NCBI GenBank assembly: GCA_026120035.1
Contig: JALRME010000023.1
Span: forward strand, 310,001 to 374,000
Length of the DNA: 64,000 nt
Reading direction: 5' to 3'
From: Coleophoma eucalyptorum
Taxonomy: Eukaryota > Ascomycota > Leotiomycetes > Helotiales > Dermateaceae
In this document: positions 10,950-22,381 of the stretch, piece after piece
Layout of the letters: every line of letters begins with the position of its first letter
How positions within the stretch are numbered: the stretch's first letter is position 1
Program-made: the position numbers and the translations under genes
Notes under the pieces: generated by a model
Databases searched by the model: none
What the model was told of the DNA's origin: nothing
Seen by the model: only the letters and a program-made list of their open reading frames with translations

Positions 10950-12361
10950 TCATATCATATTCTGATTATGCGCCGCCGCCGCCAAGTTCCCATCCCGGTT
11001 GTAGATTTCCACCCTGCGTTCCACGCTGGTTTCTTTGTAGATGTTCCCCGGTACCTTGGTGAGTTCTTCTTGACTATCGTTCAGACTTGGCTGGATCCGC
11101 ACGCTGCCAAAATTCTTGCCGCCGCTTTTCTTGCTCTGCTCTCGCGTAGGTGCGACACCACCTTCGACACGGATGATATTTCGCTCGCCAACACCGTCGT
11201 CGACGCCCTTAAATGATTCGAGCTGGTAGTGTGCGTCGTGGGATGATTGCCAAGGGCCTGTGTTTTTACGTCCGCGTGATGAATAGCCATATCCGTATTT
11301 GTTACCGCTGCTAAAGGGGTTCTTTCCCAGGAGGCTCTTGAAGAGTGGTCGGAGAGCTGCTGCGCTGCCAATTATTATACCGACACCAGGCTCGACGGTG
11401 GACCAGATGGTGAGTTTGGCGGTGCTGACTACTGATTGTTAGTGGAGTTTGGAAAGAGAGAAGGGTGAATGTACAGAAGAAATCCTTGTTGTTGCTAATG
11501 TCTTTAAGATAGACGACACGGACTATTGTTGTTATACCGGCACTTTATCGGGTTAGCACAAAGCATTGACAAGACAGTATATACTTACATGGCTCCCAAA
11601 CTCATTATACTGGCCACGGAAAACTTCATAAAAGTATTCATCTGCAGGTTCCACACGAGGAAGATTGGCATAGCAGCGAAGAGAAAGTCGGAGAAAGAAA
11701 TCAATGTTGCAAAGGCATAACTGGTTCCGACAATAATGCTCGCACTGAAGCAGGTTCCCTTTGAAAGTGGATGCCACTGAAACTGTCAGTATTAGACAAG
11801 CCATGCTTAGGAATATCTTACGTAGTGGTCGATTGGAGTACACTGTGCAATCGCCATGATAACATATACCAGACTATAAAGTGTCACGACTGTCAATGTG
11901 ATCCAAATAGTCCATCTTTGCGCTTTTGACTTGAGAAGTCGAAGAAGGAAGGCCCCGACAGATAGCTTCAGCGTCAATGCGGTAAGGATGCTAATTGCGG
12001 TTAGAGGAGGCTTGCAAAAGCTACTGGAAAACTTACTAGAAGACTTCTCCAAAGTAGAATGACATTAAGGCAGGCGTATATGCATCCAGAGGAATCTGAC
12101 TAGTATGCAATCCTCGGTTCCAAGATGTCCCATAAAAGACGAATGCACAATAGACCGCATATAAGGTCTATGATAAATTAGGTGAGAATTCAGAGGGATA
12201 ACAGACAAACTCACCAGAGTCAACAGCATCAACCAGTCATCAACGCCGAATGCCCTCACCACTACTGTTCGTGCATACACTCTCAGTGCAGTTGCGATGA
12301 ATCCCAATAACAGCAGTATGCCCGCACTTAGATACAATGCAAGCTCCAGACCACCAGCCAT
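10950..12361 (-). CDS. Fungal rhodopsin-like seven-TM integral membrane protein
   Basis: Six-exon model giving 394 aa: 12215-12361, 12037-12167, 11822-11990, 11589-11776, 11475-11542, 10950-11431. All introns are 31-86 nt and the phases agree through every junction. The protein starts MAGGLELALYL with TM1 at once, followed by RVYART and GVDDWLML, the TM1-loop-TM2 signature of the fungal 'rhodopsin domain' family (SAT4-like, PF20684). QCTPIDHYW and WSTVEPGVGII are further family landmarks in the loop before TM5 and near TM7. The cytosolic tail of about 120 residues is hydrophilic and ends in NLAAAAHNQNMI. The family has no opsin lysine or proven ligand; plasma-membrane sensing is a guess. An alternative ATG 60 nt upstream (12421) would add a hydrophobic stretch. 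There is no N-terminal CFEM domain. The splice choices for exons 5-6 are the least certain. Confidence 0.75.
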
Positions 12362-15300
12362 GATGACACCGGCAAAAAAAAAAAAAATCCAATAATATAT
12401 ATGGCTTCCGGGACAATCCAAAGAGGGTAAAGATACTTGATATACAGCCCGGATGTCAAAACTGCATCAGCAGGAACAAAGTTTGTCCTGATGGCAGTTA
12501 GGTGTAGATTGGATGGGAAAGCGGAAGGGACAAGGACATTGTTCTCGTGGGTATGAATGTTAGAGGTAAGTAGGTTCTTCTAGGAAGTTCAGAGCTAGAG
12601 CCCAGGTACCAGAGGAGGAGGGTCTGAGAGTTATAAAAACGTGAGATTCAAGGTGGTAAGAAAAAGAAACCGCGTCTAGGTCAACTCGGTATCTGATTCG
12701 ACCGACACCTTCGTACTGGAGCTGAAATTGCACAGTACGGTGCTGACAAGCGGACGGCTGAGTGAGAATTGGCATGACAGGCACACAGGACACTGGCCAT
12801 GCTGGGTATCACATCCGTAACATACGCATCATAGGCCCTGCCTCCAGTACGGAGTACCCACACCACCATCAAACACGCCGTCGATGGGCAGTCCGTCGAT
12901 ATGACGGTCAGGGATGCGTACTGCATCGTGCAGAGCTGCCAGTGTGTCTTTTGGAATTCTTCGCCTCTCGAGACTCCAGTTGAGGGCAGTTGCTCGCCTG
13001 TCTTCGAGCCATGGCGGGGATGTGCCTGCACGGTCCAGGGTGTACAGCAGGTCGTCAGGGGTCCATCGGGGACGTCTGAGGGAGGATATGCCCTGTGGGG
13101 CGGGGAGCAGGGAATGGCTTGAGCACTACACAGCACACATTCCGTCGTGTACTACGCTGTTACTGGCCAAGTCGGATGGCGATGCTATCGTGGATTACAC
13201 TGTACGATGCTGCTTTCAATGAGCACTAAGCGGAGTCGCGTGGGCCGGAGTGGAGGTCGATGGGCTCGCTTGGAGGGTGATATGCTGTAATGAAGACCTT
13301 CCCTTCTGTCACCAACGAAAGAGCGACGAAAGAGAACGAAAAAAGATCGAGACCAAACTATTGAACGGCTCGGAGACGAGCTTGATTTAGTTCTAGGGGT
13401 GGGCTTGGGGGTTGGGCTGCAGCTACCAGATGCAAGATGCCAGATGTCAGATGCCAGAGGGACACCTCAACTAATGAGAACGAGGTACTGCACTCTTTTG
13501 GTGTGGTTACAAGATGCTCATCACTCGTCTCATCGTAAGAAGGGCATCCCTTTCGATGAGCTGGTTTCTTTATAGAGCAGTACTTTGCACAGGATAGTAG
13601 TGAAAAGTACAATGCGCGAGATATCGTGTTTTCATCCGTTCCATGCTTGCCTGCGGGTGATCTTCAAATACGACCTCGGTCAGCCCTCTCTGAAATTGCT
13701 CATCGCGAAGTTCGGAGGATGACCCACCGAAATCGACGATGGACAAGGAGTGAGATTGAGATCATGCCCCATAATGGTACGCGATCGTATTTTATTGTCG
13801 CTGTGCTTGTTTACATTTACATCTACATCGACATCAACCATTCCAATGCGGATTTGCGAAAGCCTAATTTTAACTGACATGTCTGGAGATATAGAGTTTC
13901 TCGACTGATCCGACAGAAGCGCACCAGAAAACGGCGAGCACGTTTTCCAGCCGGGTACGGATGCGCGGCGTTGTCGATGATACACCATTGGTTTTGAGAT
14001 TCAGGGCGGGGTGTTCTCGAAGGTCTTTTAGAAGACCATGTTGTAGACAGGTCATGTCGTACAGACCCGGATGCAACGTAGGGTAAGGCAGGGTAGGTAG
14101 GGTAGTAGTGAGAGAGTGGATGAGAGCCAAACCAGCAGGAAAGGAAACGCGAAAAAGCAAGGGTCCGGTGTAATTCCCACCACTCTTGATCTGACATGCT
14201 CTCTTCTCGGATCCAACTTTCAAATGTTTCGATCTGTGCACCTCCGCCTAGTGCACGATGCATTTGTCGTCGCCCCTGAAATTCCAAAGGCCCGAAGCCA
14301 AGAAGCCATCACGACAGAGGCACCCCACACACATTTCGAGCCGTTCGTGACGTTGACGGCGTTGAAGGCGTTGCTCGTCCAAAGATTTATCCCCGAGATA
14401 TCATCAAACTTAACAGGCTGTTGGGCAATATGACGATCTGACAACTCTTTCTGGCATGGAAACAGAATCGCCGTCCTGCCTATTCCCACACGTTTCCGTC
14501 CCACTATGCTATACTTTTGATCGTTCAATAATGGGGTTCTTGGGGCATTACAGATGGACGAGTTGCCTTTCCTGGCCATCTATTGCGTTTACAGGAACAA
14601 CAACAGTAAGCTGACTACTCCGATCCGGATATTGCTGCAGCCTGGCTCCATGGCTCCCTAGGCAGGCTGCATGTCACTGCAGGGCGGCAACGCAGGCACT
14701 GCTGGTTAGATAGGCTTCTCACCCACTGGCGATTGATTGATTCATGGATCGAACAAGATTCAATGCTACTTGGCTTTTCGTGCCTTCGATGAAAAGCGGA
14801 GAAGAAATGACTGCAGCACCGGGCTTTCTGGTAGCCGTTTATGCCCAACTCTGCAACAACAAGAAGCAAATAACACCAACCTTTCGAGCACAAGGATGTC
14901 ATCCGATGTGACTGGAGTGCGAGAAAATACAGTGCAAGAAAATACAGCGCTAGAATAGAACACTGATATGCATCGAGTTCCGGTAATACGCTATCCTTGG
15001 GCGAGACCACGAGATATATCTATGTCAAACGGCACGAGACCACGGGTCCATGAGACGTACGAAGCTTCTGCATCGGCTTTCACCAAGCCTGTCATCCCAG
15101 CCGAATAGGTGTAAAATCTACACTGTTCACTACTGTGGAGCCCGAGTCGCTTGAAACGAAATGCCTTTTCGAGCCTACCCCGACCACCTTCCTTGATTTC
15201 TAGTCACTGTCTTCTGTTCTGCTTTCAGTCTCTCTGCCCTGACTGTGCGTATGCCATTTTTTTGGCCAAGCACATCAACTTGACACAAAAGCGAAAGACC

Positions 15301-15865
15301 TTCGATCTCTGGTAATCAAGTGGAGTTAGCAAGGTAGGCCAAATACAAGCATGCTCGGACTAGATGCCCGTTTCTACTCGCAAATTATGCGTGTGTTCGT
15401 CGCTTCTCTCTTGTCACGCAATGAATATGCCGCGTGTCTGGGATTTTGAGAGGTCTGTTCCAGGCTCGCCTAACATTCATGTTGAAAAGGTAAGGGAAGA
15501 CTTATGCGTAAAAGTTCGTCTGTATGTATTGCAAGTTTGATGTCTATATTAAACTAGCGCTACCTTCATGGATAGCTTATGGCTACCTGGTATATAGGTC
15601 CGGTATGATACACGTGGGTGACTGTAACACGGTTACCTTTAGTTGTCACTTCATAATGGGTGAGTCCCTTGGCAGACTGGCCATTTCGAAGAGACGCTCA
15701 ACTCACGAGGGTCCCATTCCAGCACGAAGCGATGGGCACAGCCACGTCTTTCAGCCACAGGAGGACAAGCCTCCTTAGATATCGCATCACCAGTAGAGCT
15801 AAATCCATCGATCACGACCATCTCTGTATGATGCTGCCGTTGCGCAAAAACCAGCAAAGGCAACG
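12362..15865. other. Long spacer without a supported gene
   Basis: Divergent spacer between the rhodopsin-like gene and the mannosyltransferase gene. ORFs up to about 150 codons occur on both strands, but they overlap each other and show no domains, signal peptides or splice-linked extensions. A short GATGCCA-type tandem lies at about 13420-13460. No tRNA-like sequence was recognised. Confidence 0.55.
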
Positions 15866-17332
15866 ATGAGCGAGTATGATGCTCTCCCGCGCTCATCCTT
15901 CGATGCAGAAACCAGCCATCGACCACTGCCCCGTCGACGATTCCGCCTCGCGTTGCTTCGAAGGTTCAGGCGGACATGTCGACCCCTCTATCTCCTGCTG
16001 GGCCTCATAGCGTTCCTCTTCTTGCAGATTACCTTCAATGCTTCGTATACGAACCCACCGCCGTTTGCAATCCCAACCGGTGAAACTGTATACATCGCGG
16101 CGAATATCATCGATGCCGACTTAATCAATGGCGCATGGGGGGATGCCTTGGTGCAGCTGGTAGAGTTGATAGGGACAGATCGAGTGTTTGTCAGTTTATA
16201 CGGAGGACCAGCATCTGCGCTACAAAAATTGAATACCAGGTTATCTTGTGGCACATCTATGGTTGCGGAAGACCAAGATCCCATCTCTCTGCAGAGCATC
16301 CCGCATACGACGCTACCCACTGGAGAAGAGAGAATCAAGCGGATTGCTTTTTTGGCAGAAGTACGGAATAAAGCTCTCGAGCCTCTGAAAAAATCTACGG
16401 CGCACTATGACAAGATTCTCTTTATCAACGACGTCTTTTTCAACGCAGAAGACGCGACCCGACTCTTGTGGGGTACGAATCTGAATAGCGAAGGTAGATC
16501 TGAATACAAAGCGGTATGTGCTGCCGACTTTGTCACTTCCTGGAAGTATTATGATACGTACGGCACTCGAGATCTAGAGGGTTATAGCATCGGCGTGCCC
16601 ATATTTCCATGGTTTGCAAACGAGGGCGAGGCAGCAAGCAGGAAGGATGTGCTTGCAGGCAAGGATGCAGTTCGAGTTAAGAGCTGCTGGGGAGGAATGG
16701 TATCGTTTGATGCCAAATACTTCCTAGAGGGAGGGTTGAAAATGTCACCATCAGAAACAACAGCTGCAACACCTGCACTGCCACTGCGGTTTCGATCTGA
16801 GCCGGAACCGTTCTGGGATGCCTCTGAATGCTGCCTTATCCATGCCGATATCATAGCTCTACCCGACGCAACGAAGGTAAGCGGTGAAGACGATGTAGGA
16901 ATCTACATGAATCCTTTTGTGCGTGTCGCCTATGACGCGACCGCCTTCTCGCAGATTGGTATGGTGAAACGCTTTGAGCGGCTTTTCGCCCTTCCACAAG
17001 CTATCATCAACCCTCTAGCACACATGCCTCGCTACAATCCGCGACGCACAGAGGTAGAAGGGCAAGTGATCAAAGATCGTCACTGGATCTCTTCGTCGTC
17101 GTCGACGACAACGACAACAACACCGAAGCGAGACACGCTCGGTGCTTCTGGCAATTGGGATGACTGGGCAAAGAGAGGCCATTACGAGGACTTTGACCGC
17201 GTCGCTACACGGGGTGGGTATTGTGGTGTCAGGCAGTTGCTTGTCCTCAAGGAAGATAAAATTGGCGAGAAGGGCGGCGGAGGGGGTAACTGGGACAATT
17301 TGCTGAGCGAAGTCCCTCCTTTGGAGACTTGA
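15866..17332 (+). CDS. CAP59-type mannosyltransferase (GT69), type II membrane protein
   Basis: Intronless, 488 aa. A basic N-terminus (RRRFRLALLRRFRR, about residues 23-36) precedes one hydrophobic anchor at about 40-58, the topology of a Golgi type II glycosyltransferase. The lumenal part carries VYIAANIIDADLINGAWG, FVSLYGG, KILFINDVFFNAED and DDVGIYMNPFVRVAY, which are hallmarks of the cryptococcal mannosyltransferase 1 / CAP59 family (PF11735, GT69). Members transfer mannose in an alpha-1,3 linkage during capsule or cell-wall glycan synthesis in Cryptococcus; in filamentous ascomycetes the acceptor is generally unknown. A Ser/Thr run (about 410-420) sits between the catalytic part and the C-terminal GYCGVRQLL segment. 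The ATG is the first in frame. The next gene is convergent, 450 bp away. Confidence 0.9.
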   Translation: MSEYDALPRSSFDAETSHRPLPRRRFRLALLRRFRRTCRPLYLLLGLIAFLFLQITFNASYTNPPPFAIPTGETVYIAANIIDADLINGAWGDALVQLVELIGTDRVFVSLYGGPASALQKLNTRLSCGTSMVAEDQDPISLQSIPHTTLPTGEERIKRIAFLAEVRNKALEPLKKSTAHYDKILFINDVFFNAEDATRLLWGTNLNSEGRSEYKAVCAADFVTSWKYYDTYGTRDLEGYSIGVPIFPWFANEGEAASRKDVLAGKDAVRVKSCWGGMVSFDAKYFLEGGLKMSPSETTAATPALPLRFRSEPEPFWDASECCLIHADIIALPDATKVSGEDDVGIYMNPFVRVAYDATAFSQIGMVKRFERLFALPQAIINPLAHMPRYNPRRTEVEGQVIKDRHWISSSSSTTTTTTPKRDTLGASGNWDDWAKRGHYEDFDRVATRGGYCGVRQLLVLKEDKIGEKGGGGGNWDNLLSEVPPLET

Positions 17333-17785
17333 GCGGAGCCCTGGTTTCCTTATTCCTTGCTTTTGTACTGGGGATCTGATTGGAGTTTCAGTGCCCTTAA
17401 GAATGTTGGGGATTCGTCGCTTTTCTTTGCATATTAGCTGCAAAAGGTGTTCTGCATATAGCGAGGTAAGGCAAGGCTTGGTATTGTATGGTATAGCAGG
17501 GGCGCACTGTGAATGATATTCTAAAGCAGGGTTTGACTGAGGGATATATCTGGGATAGCGCTTAGGGTTTTGTGCGTAAGTCTGTCTGGCAAAGACATGG
17601 CTGCGTCTGGAATGGCGTTGAGCTCTACAAACGAGTATTATCTAGATGTTTAATATGATTATATTTTCTGCAAACCACCGTTTACATGATGTAGTGCCTA
17701 AACCTCGAAGGCTATTGATTGCTGAGCCGGGGATTTTAAAGGTAACTAAGCCATATCATGATGCAACAAGATCAAAGTCTCAAAG
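17333..17785. other. Convergent 3' spacer
   Basis: AT-rich sequence between the 3' ends of the mannosyltransferase (+) and FAD oxidase (-) genes. It presumably holds both 3' UTRs and nothing else is seen. Confidence 0.6.
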
Positions 17786-19512
17786 CTAAGTATACCCAAA
17801 AGAATATCCATACTCACTCTCCGTATCGATGCCCAGCTTGAAATATCCCGGCTGCAATGTCTGCCAGATAGCCGCAGGATCGTATTTCTTAGACACGCTT
17901 CTCAATTTCTTCAAATTCTCCTCGCCATACGAAGCAAAGACATCCTGTTCCTCGGCCGCATAATTCTGGTACAGGTACTGATTACCCAGTCCCCTTTCAT
18001 ACGCCGTCGTATTGGCTTGCTGGATGATACTCCTCGCAGCGGCATAGATCCGCTCGTCATCTGCCGCGCTGGACCAGGAGATATCGATATTGATCAGATT
18101 AAGCGGGCCATCAGATGTAGAGAGCCCAAGAGCGTTACCGCCGTTTTTGCTAAAGTATGAGAGCATGGGCACGGTGATGGGTTGGAAGACACAAGACGCT
18201 ACGAGGCCTGTAGCGTTGGTGATGGTGTTCGTTTGGGCCTGGAAGATGGAGAAGATGGTGCTCATTAACTCGGCGTCGTTTTTAACCATTAGTGCCCAGT
18301 ACGTCTGGCGGAACCCGTAGGGGTTCAGGCTTCTGAACTCCTCCGTCAAGGCGCTTAAATTCTGGATCTTGAGCGTATCGACGATCGGGGTGGGCACTGA
18401 AGTGAAGTTCTGCAGGATCGGTGGGTTAATGACGGGTTTGCCATATTGCAAGTCCGAGGCTATCACGTATAAGTTTTCGGCTTGGGCGTATGCATAAGCT
18501 AGGATCACAGCAGCGTAGGGATCATCGTCCGCGTTTATATTAAAATTGTAGAATGCGGAATTCAGTGCTGCTGCTGTGTTGTTGTCGTAGAGAAATGTTT
18601 GAGTTCCGGCCCACAGGTCACCTTGTAGGAAGGTCACCAGATCGAAGCGTGTTACGATTCCAAAGTTGTTCCCACCACCTCGGAGGGCATAGTAGAGATC
18701 AGGGTCAGATTTGTAGCTGACTTCGTGGATTGAGCCGTCTGCAAAGACAACCTATGCAGTGTTAACACTATTTTCTGGATAAAGGATGGTAGCTCGGACT
18801 TACTTCATAAACATTTACATTATCACAAGCCCATCCATATCTCCCGGAGAAGAAAGAAATTCCACCACCAAGCGTTAAGCCTCCCACACCAATATCAGAG
18901 ACCCTGCCTCCAACCACAGATAAGCCCATGGGTTCGAGTTTGGTATATACATCATACCAACGGTTTCCCGGACCAACTGATGTTTGGGTTTGGTTAGCCG
19001 AAATGGTGATTTGGTTCAGGTTGATGAGATCAATCGTCATTCCACCGTTAATATTTGACGCTCCGTAGAACGCAGCATGTCCGCCGCTCTTGACTGCGAA
19101 TTTGCACGTGGTTACTCGCGCTGTGAGGACTCCCAGGGAGACATCTAGAGCGCTGTTTGGCGAGAAGCGACATTTTGGGGATGCCGAGGTCTGTTGAACT
19201 GACCAGTAGATGGATTCTTCAGCATACGTGGTGCTGTTTGGGTAGGATATCTGTCCAGGAAGTGCGGAATTTAGGAAGCTGCACTGTTTGAGTTAGAGAC
19301 TTGCTGCGACTTGAATTTCAGGGGATTCTTGTCCTTACAGCAAGCACACAGCCAGACAAAGTTGTTGATACCCCATACAAGACCCCATTGTTTATACTGT
19401 CGACGAAGGATGAGACCTGTCTATCAACATCATCCAAAGTTCTCGTTACATATCCAGCCGTGATTTGGCAGGCAATTATGCTTAGCAGCAAAGCAGTACT
19501 TGAGAACTGCAT
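17786..19512 (-). CDS. Secreted FAD-linked oxidase (FAD_binding_4 plus BBE)
   Basis: Three-exon model, 539 aa: 19339-19512, 18804-19283, 17786-18751, with introns of 55 and 52 nt. The N-terminus MQFSSTALLLSIIACQITAG is a clear signal peptide. The FAD-binding domain (PF01565) shows FAVKSGGHAAFYG, with His127 the expected covalent 8-alpha-histidyl FAD attachment, then VGPGNRWYDVY, LTLGGGISFFSGRYGWACDNV and ALRGGGNNFGIVTRFDL. The C-terminus has the BBE segment (NQYLYQNYA, and RSVSKKYDPAAIWQTLQPGYFKL near the end). The cysteine of WACDNV is not in the usual place for 6-S-cysteinyl linkage, so mono-covalent flavin is likelier. Relatives oxidise sugars, alkaloids or secondary metabolites; the substrate cannot be told from sequence. 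Confidence 0.9.
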
Positions 19513-20966
19513 ACTGAAGGGAATGGAGTGAAACCTTCAAAGAGTACGAAAGCCCCCTGTAACGCAGATGGAGCAGAAGATAAGAACGGGAAAGTTAGAG
19601 TGAATGAAAGAAGACTCCCTACTATTTCGGACTCTACGCTACTGTACCTTGCTTACTGCAAAGTAACACATTTTGCTGGATTTGGGTTTCCGGAAGAAGC
19701 AGAATTGGGCATGGGGATCTCATGGCGGTTGATGTGAGGAGTGGTTGTTGCTCGTTAGTGGATTCACTCGCCGAACAATCTTGTAGATCTTGGTCCGGGG
19801 GATTGCGCTAAAGCCTGAACCTGGTTATACCATTAATTCATCTTGCCTGCTCTCGTTCCCTCTTTCTTCCTTTCATTCTTCTGTCTTTTGCCAAAGCGTT
19901 GTCGAAAACAAATGCCTTCCTTCAGCCCTACTGGGCGGCATTTAAGAACCCATTCGCGATCCTACTTGGCAAATAATGCTCAGGTACAGCTCGTGAGATT
20001 TGGGTTGGCATTTCCTACTCCTGCCCGCCTGAAGCACCTTCTGAAAAGGGGAGGGCTTGCCGTTGATATGCTAGGGTTCAACAGGACGGCACAGATGCGT
20101 GCATATATGCTAATGCGGACAGACGGAAGCTTGCAAGTCTGCCTCGCGATGATTTGTCTCGTATGACACCCAATCAATCGACGAAACCGTGCCGAATCTT
20201 TGTCAAGGCTACAATTACAGACCGGTCTTTGTGCATCCATCCAAGATCATCACATCTGATGCAATTGTTCCTGAGATCTGAGCGGCGGCCCCCAAGGTGT
20301 CTTACTGCTAAGGCTGTCGTGGTCTCGACTCTTGTACTGCACTGCATAACTGCCGACCACGAGGATGCCGTTGCAATACTGCACGAACGTTACGCCGGCA
20401 TGATGTCTGGTCGCTAACTGGGGTTTAGAAAAGTTTATACCCTGGCTGTTGTCCTTCAGCAAGCTCTTGACTGCTTGTGCAACTGTTGTAGTCAGACTTG
20501 AACTTCTGGGTGCTTTTTGTATTCTGTAAGAATGGTTGGCTGGTTCAAGAACTTGTGCCCGTAGAAGTCTACTTTCCGAAGTTCTATAAAGTGGTGACAA
20601 GCAGTGGATTAGAGGCTTTCCTGCCACTCTGAGCCTTATAAGTTTGAGTCCAGTTGACTTCTCATATTTATAGAAGACTGTTAGCCAATTCAGTTTGCAG
20701 ATCTAGAGCGCACATCTGGATCGATCTCAAAGCTGCGTTCAGTAGATAGCCATAGTCAAGATGGGTGAAGTTTGCTTTTGTGTACGACATGCGTTCAAGC
20801 GTCAAGGTAGTCATCAGCACCAGAAATATCAACGCGAGAACCATGTGGCAGATCCAATGGTCGATTTAGCTCATGCTCCTAGAGCATCACTGTTTACTTT
20901 CCGCGATCCATCCAATCCCAAACCCCAAAAAGAAGTCCAATAAAGCTCCGTCAACTCCATTTTACT
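19513..20966. other. Divergent spacer, no gene seen
   Basis: Shared upstream region of the FAD oxidase (-) and the second rhodopsin-like gene (+). ORFs of 60-125 codons are present on both strands without domains. An AT-rich ATATTTATAGAAG stretch near 20667 may be a TATA element of the right-hand gene, but it lies about 300 bp from the ATG. Confidence 0.5.
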
Positions 20967-22381
20967 ATGAGACACAAGCAGCACACAATGTCTTCCAAAG
21001 TATCATCACGCTCTTCCAACCAAAACATCTCTCAGGCTACGAACAAGGTGATTTTGTACCGCCTTACAACATATCAATAAGCTAACAACCATAGGCCGTC
21101 CTCATAGCCTGTCTTGCAGTCTCTGTTTTCTTCATTTTCATGCGGATTGCTGCCCGGTGGTACAAACTCCGCAGAATTCCCTTTGAAGCAGAAGATCTTT
21201 CGATCTATCGTCGCCCTGGTAGCCTTCGCGACGATGTGTGCGCTCTACATTGCGTCCATGCCAACCCTCTACGACGCACTCGCCATTGCTAATGGTGAAA
21301 AAGCCGCGTCTGCCAATCTCGAGTCTGCGCTGGTCTCCATGCTGAAGCAGTTCTTCGCTGTTCAATTCTTCTTCTGGCTTACTCTTTGGGCTGTCAAGGC
21401 AAGCTTGCTACTCATGATCAAGAAGTTGACGGCGGGCTTGCCACTGTATACGAAGTTGTGGTGGAGCGTCATGGTCTTTGTCGTGTTGACCTACCTTGCG
21501 TGCGCTGTTACCCAGATTGAGAGCTGTGCCAGCTTTAAGCAGTGGTTCACCGCTGGTATTTCATCAAACCTGACGACGTAACTAGCCACCTGCTAACAAG
21601 CATAGGTGCTTGCACTAGTGCCAGAGATTCAAAAGTCAAAGCAATCAGCTTGTGGTTTGCGTTAGGTGTAGATTTACTAACAGATCTAATGAGTACGAAA
21701 ACTTCCATCCACATAAGCATAAACGAATCTGTCGCTAACAAAACAAATATAGTAATGGCTATCCCCATTCGCCTCCTCTGGGGCCTCCAGAAGTCTTGCC
21801 TCGAAAGGCTCAGCCTATGTATCATCTTCTCCGTCGGGCTCGTCACAATGGTCTTCGCAATTGTACGCGTTGTGTCTCTCAAAATCAGCACTTCCGGCGG
21901 TCAAGTCAGCACCGAATGGCTCATCCTTTGGGCAGGCACCGAAGGCGCCGTTGCAATCCTCGTCGGATGTCTCCCCGCCTTCGCCATATTCCTTCGTGGA
22001 CGAGCTACTGCTGCGCGTAATAGCCGATACGCACCCTACAGTCCCTCGCATCTACCAACGAATTCTCAATCCGACGAGCGCAGAGTATCTGGGGGTAGGT
22101 GTGCAGATAATCCACAGATTAGAGATACCGATACTGGTGTCTGTGAGAAGGATGGGCCAGCTCGGTCGCTTTCGGATCGCGAGAGCCGCACTCGATCTGT
22201 TGAAGAAAAAGAAGAAGACAAGACCCCTGCGCCTGCTACTCTTGTCCAGCGGAGCCCAACTTGGTCCCAGCGATGGCATAAGCAGTCTGACATGGATCGA
22301 TTCATGAAGCAAGAAGAAGAGAGAAAGTTAGGTGGTTCAAGCCCTCGGGCTCTTCCTGCTTCGGCAGAACTTGGAGATTAA
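20967..22381 (+). pseudogene. Fungal rhodopsin-like membrane protein with an apparent +1 frameshift
   Basis: Exons 20967-21047, 21095-21555, 21606-21692 and 21753-22381, joined by GT-AG introns of 47-60 nt with CTAAC branch sites. TM1 (AVLIACLAVSVFFIF) and the RWYKLRRIPFEAEDLSIY loop are in one frame. The following TM2 (VALVAFATMCALYIASM) and everything after are in the frame one base later, across TATCGTCGCC at about 21207-21216. No intron can remove one base, and the total exon length is 3n+1, so a single extra base is implied. The rest is intact: QWFTAG, ACTSARDSK, ALGVDLLTDLM and IPIRLLWGLQ match the SAT4-like rhodopsin family (PF20684), followed by a charged tail of about 110 residues. 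This could be a young pseudogene or a sequencing error. Starting at ATG 21114 would avoid the shift but lose TM1. Confidence 0.65.

Noticed and set aside
12681..14433. Several 100-150 codon ORFs between the rhodopsin-like and mannosyltransferase genes
   Set aside because: They overlap on both strands, lack domains and credible splice sites, and look like chance frames.
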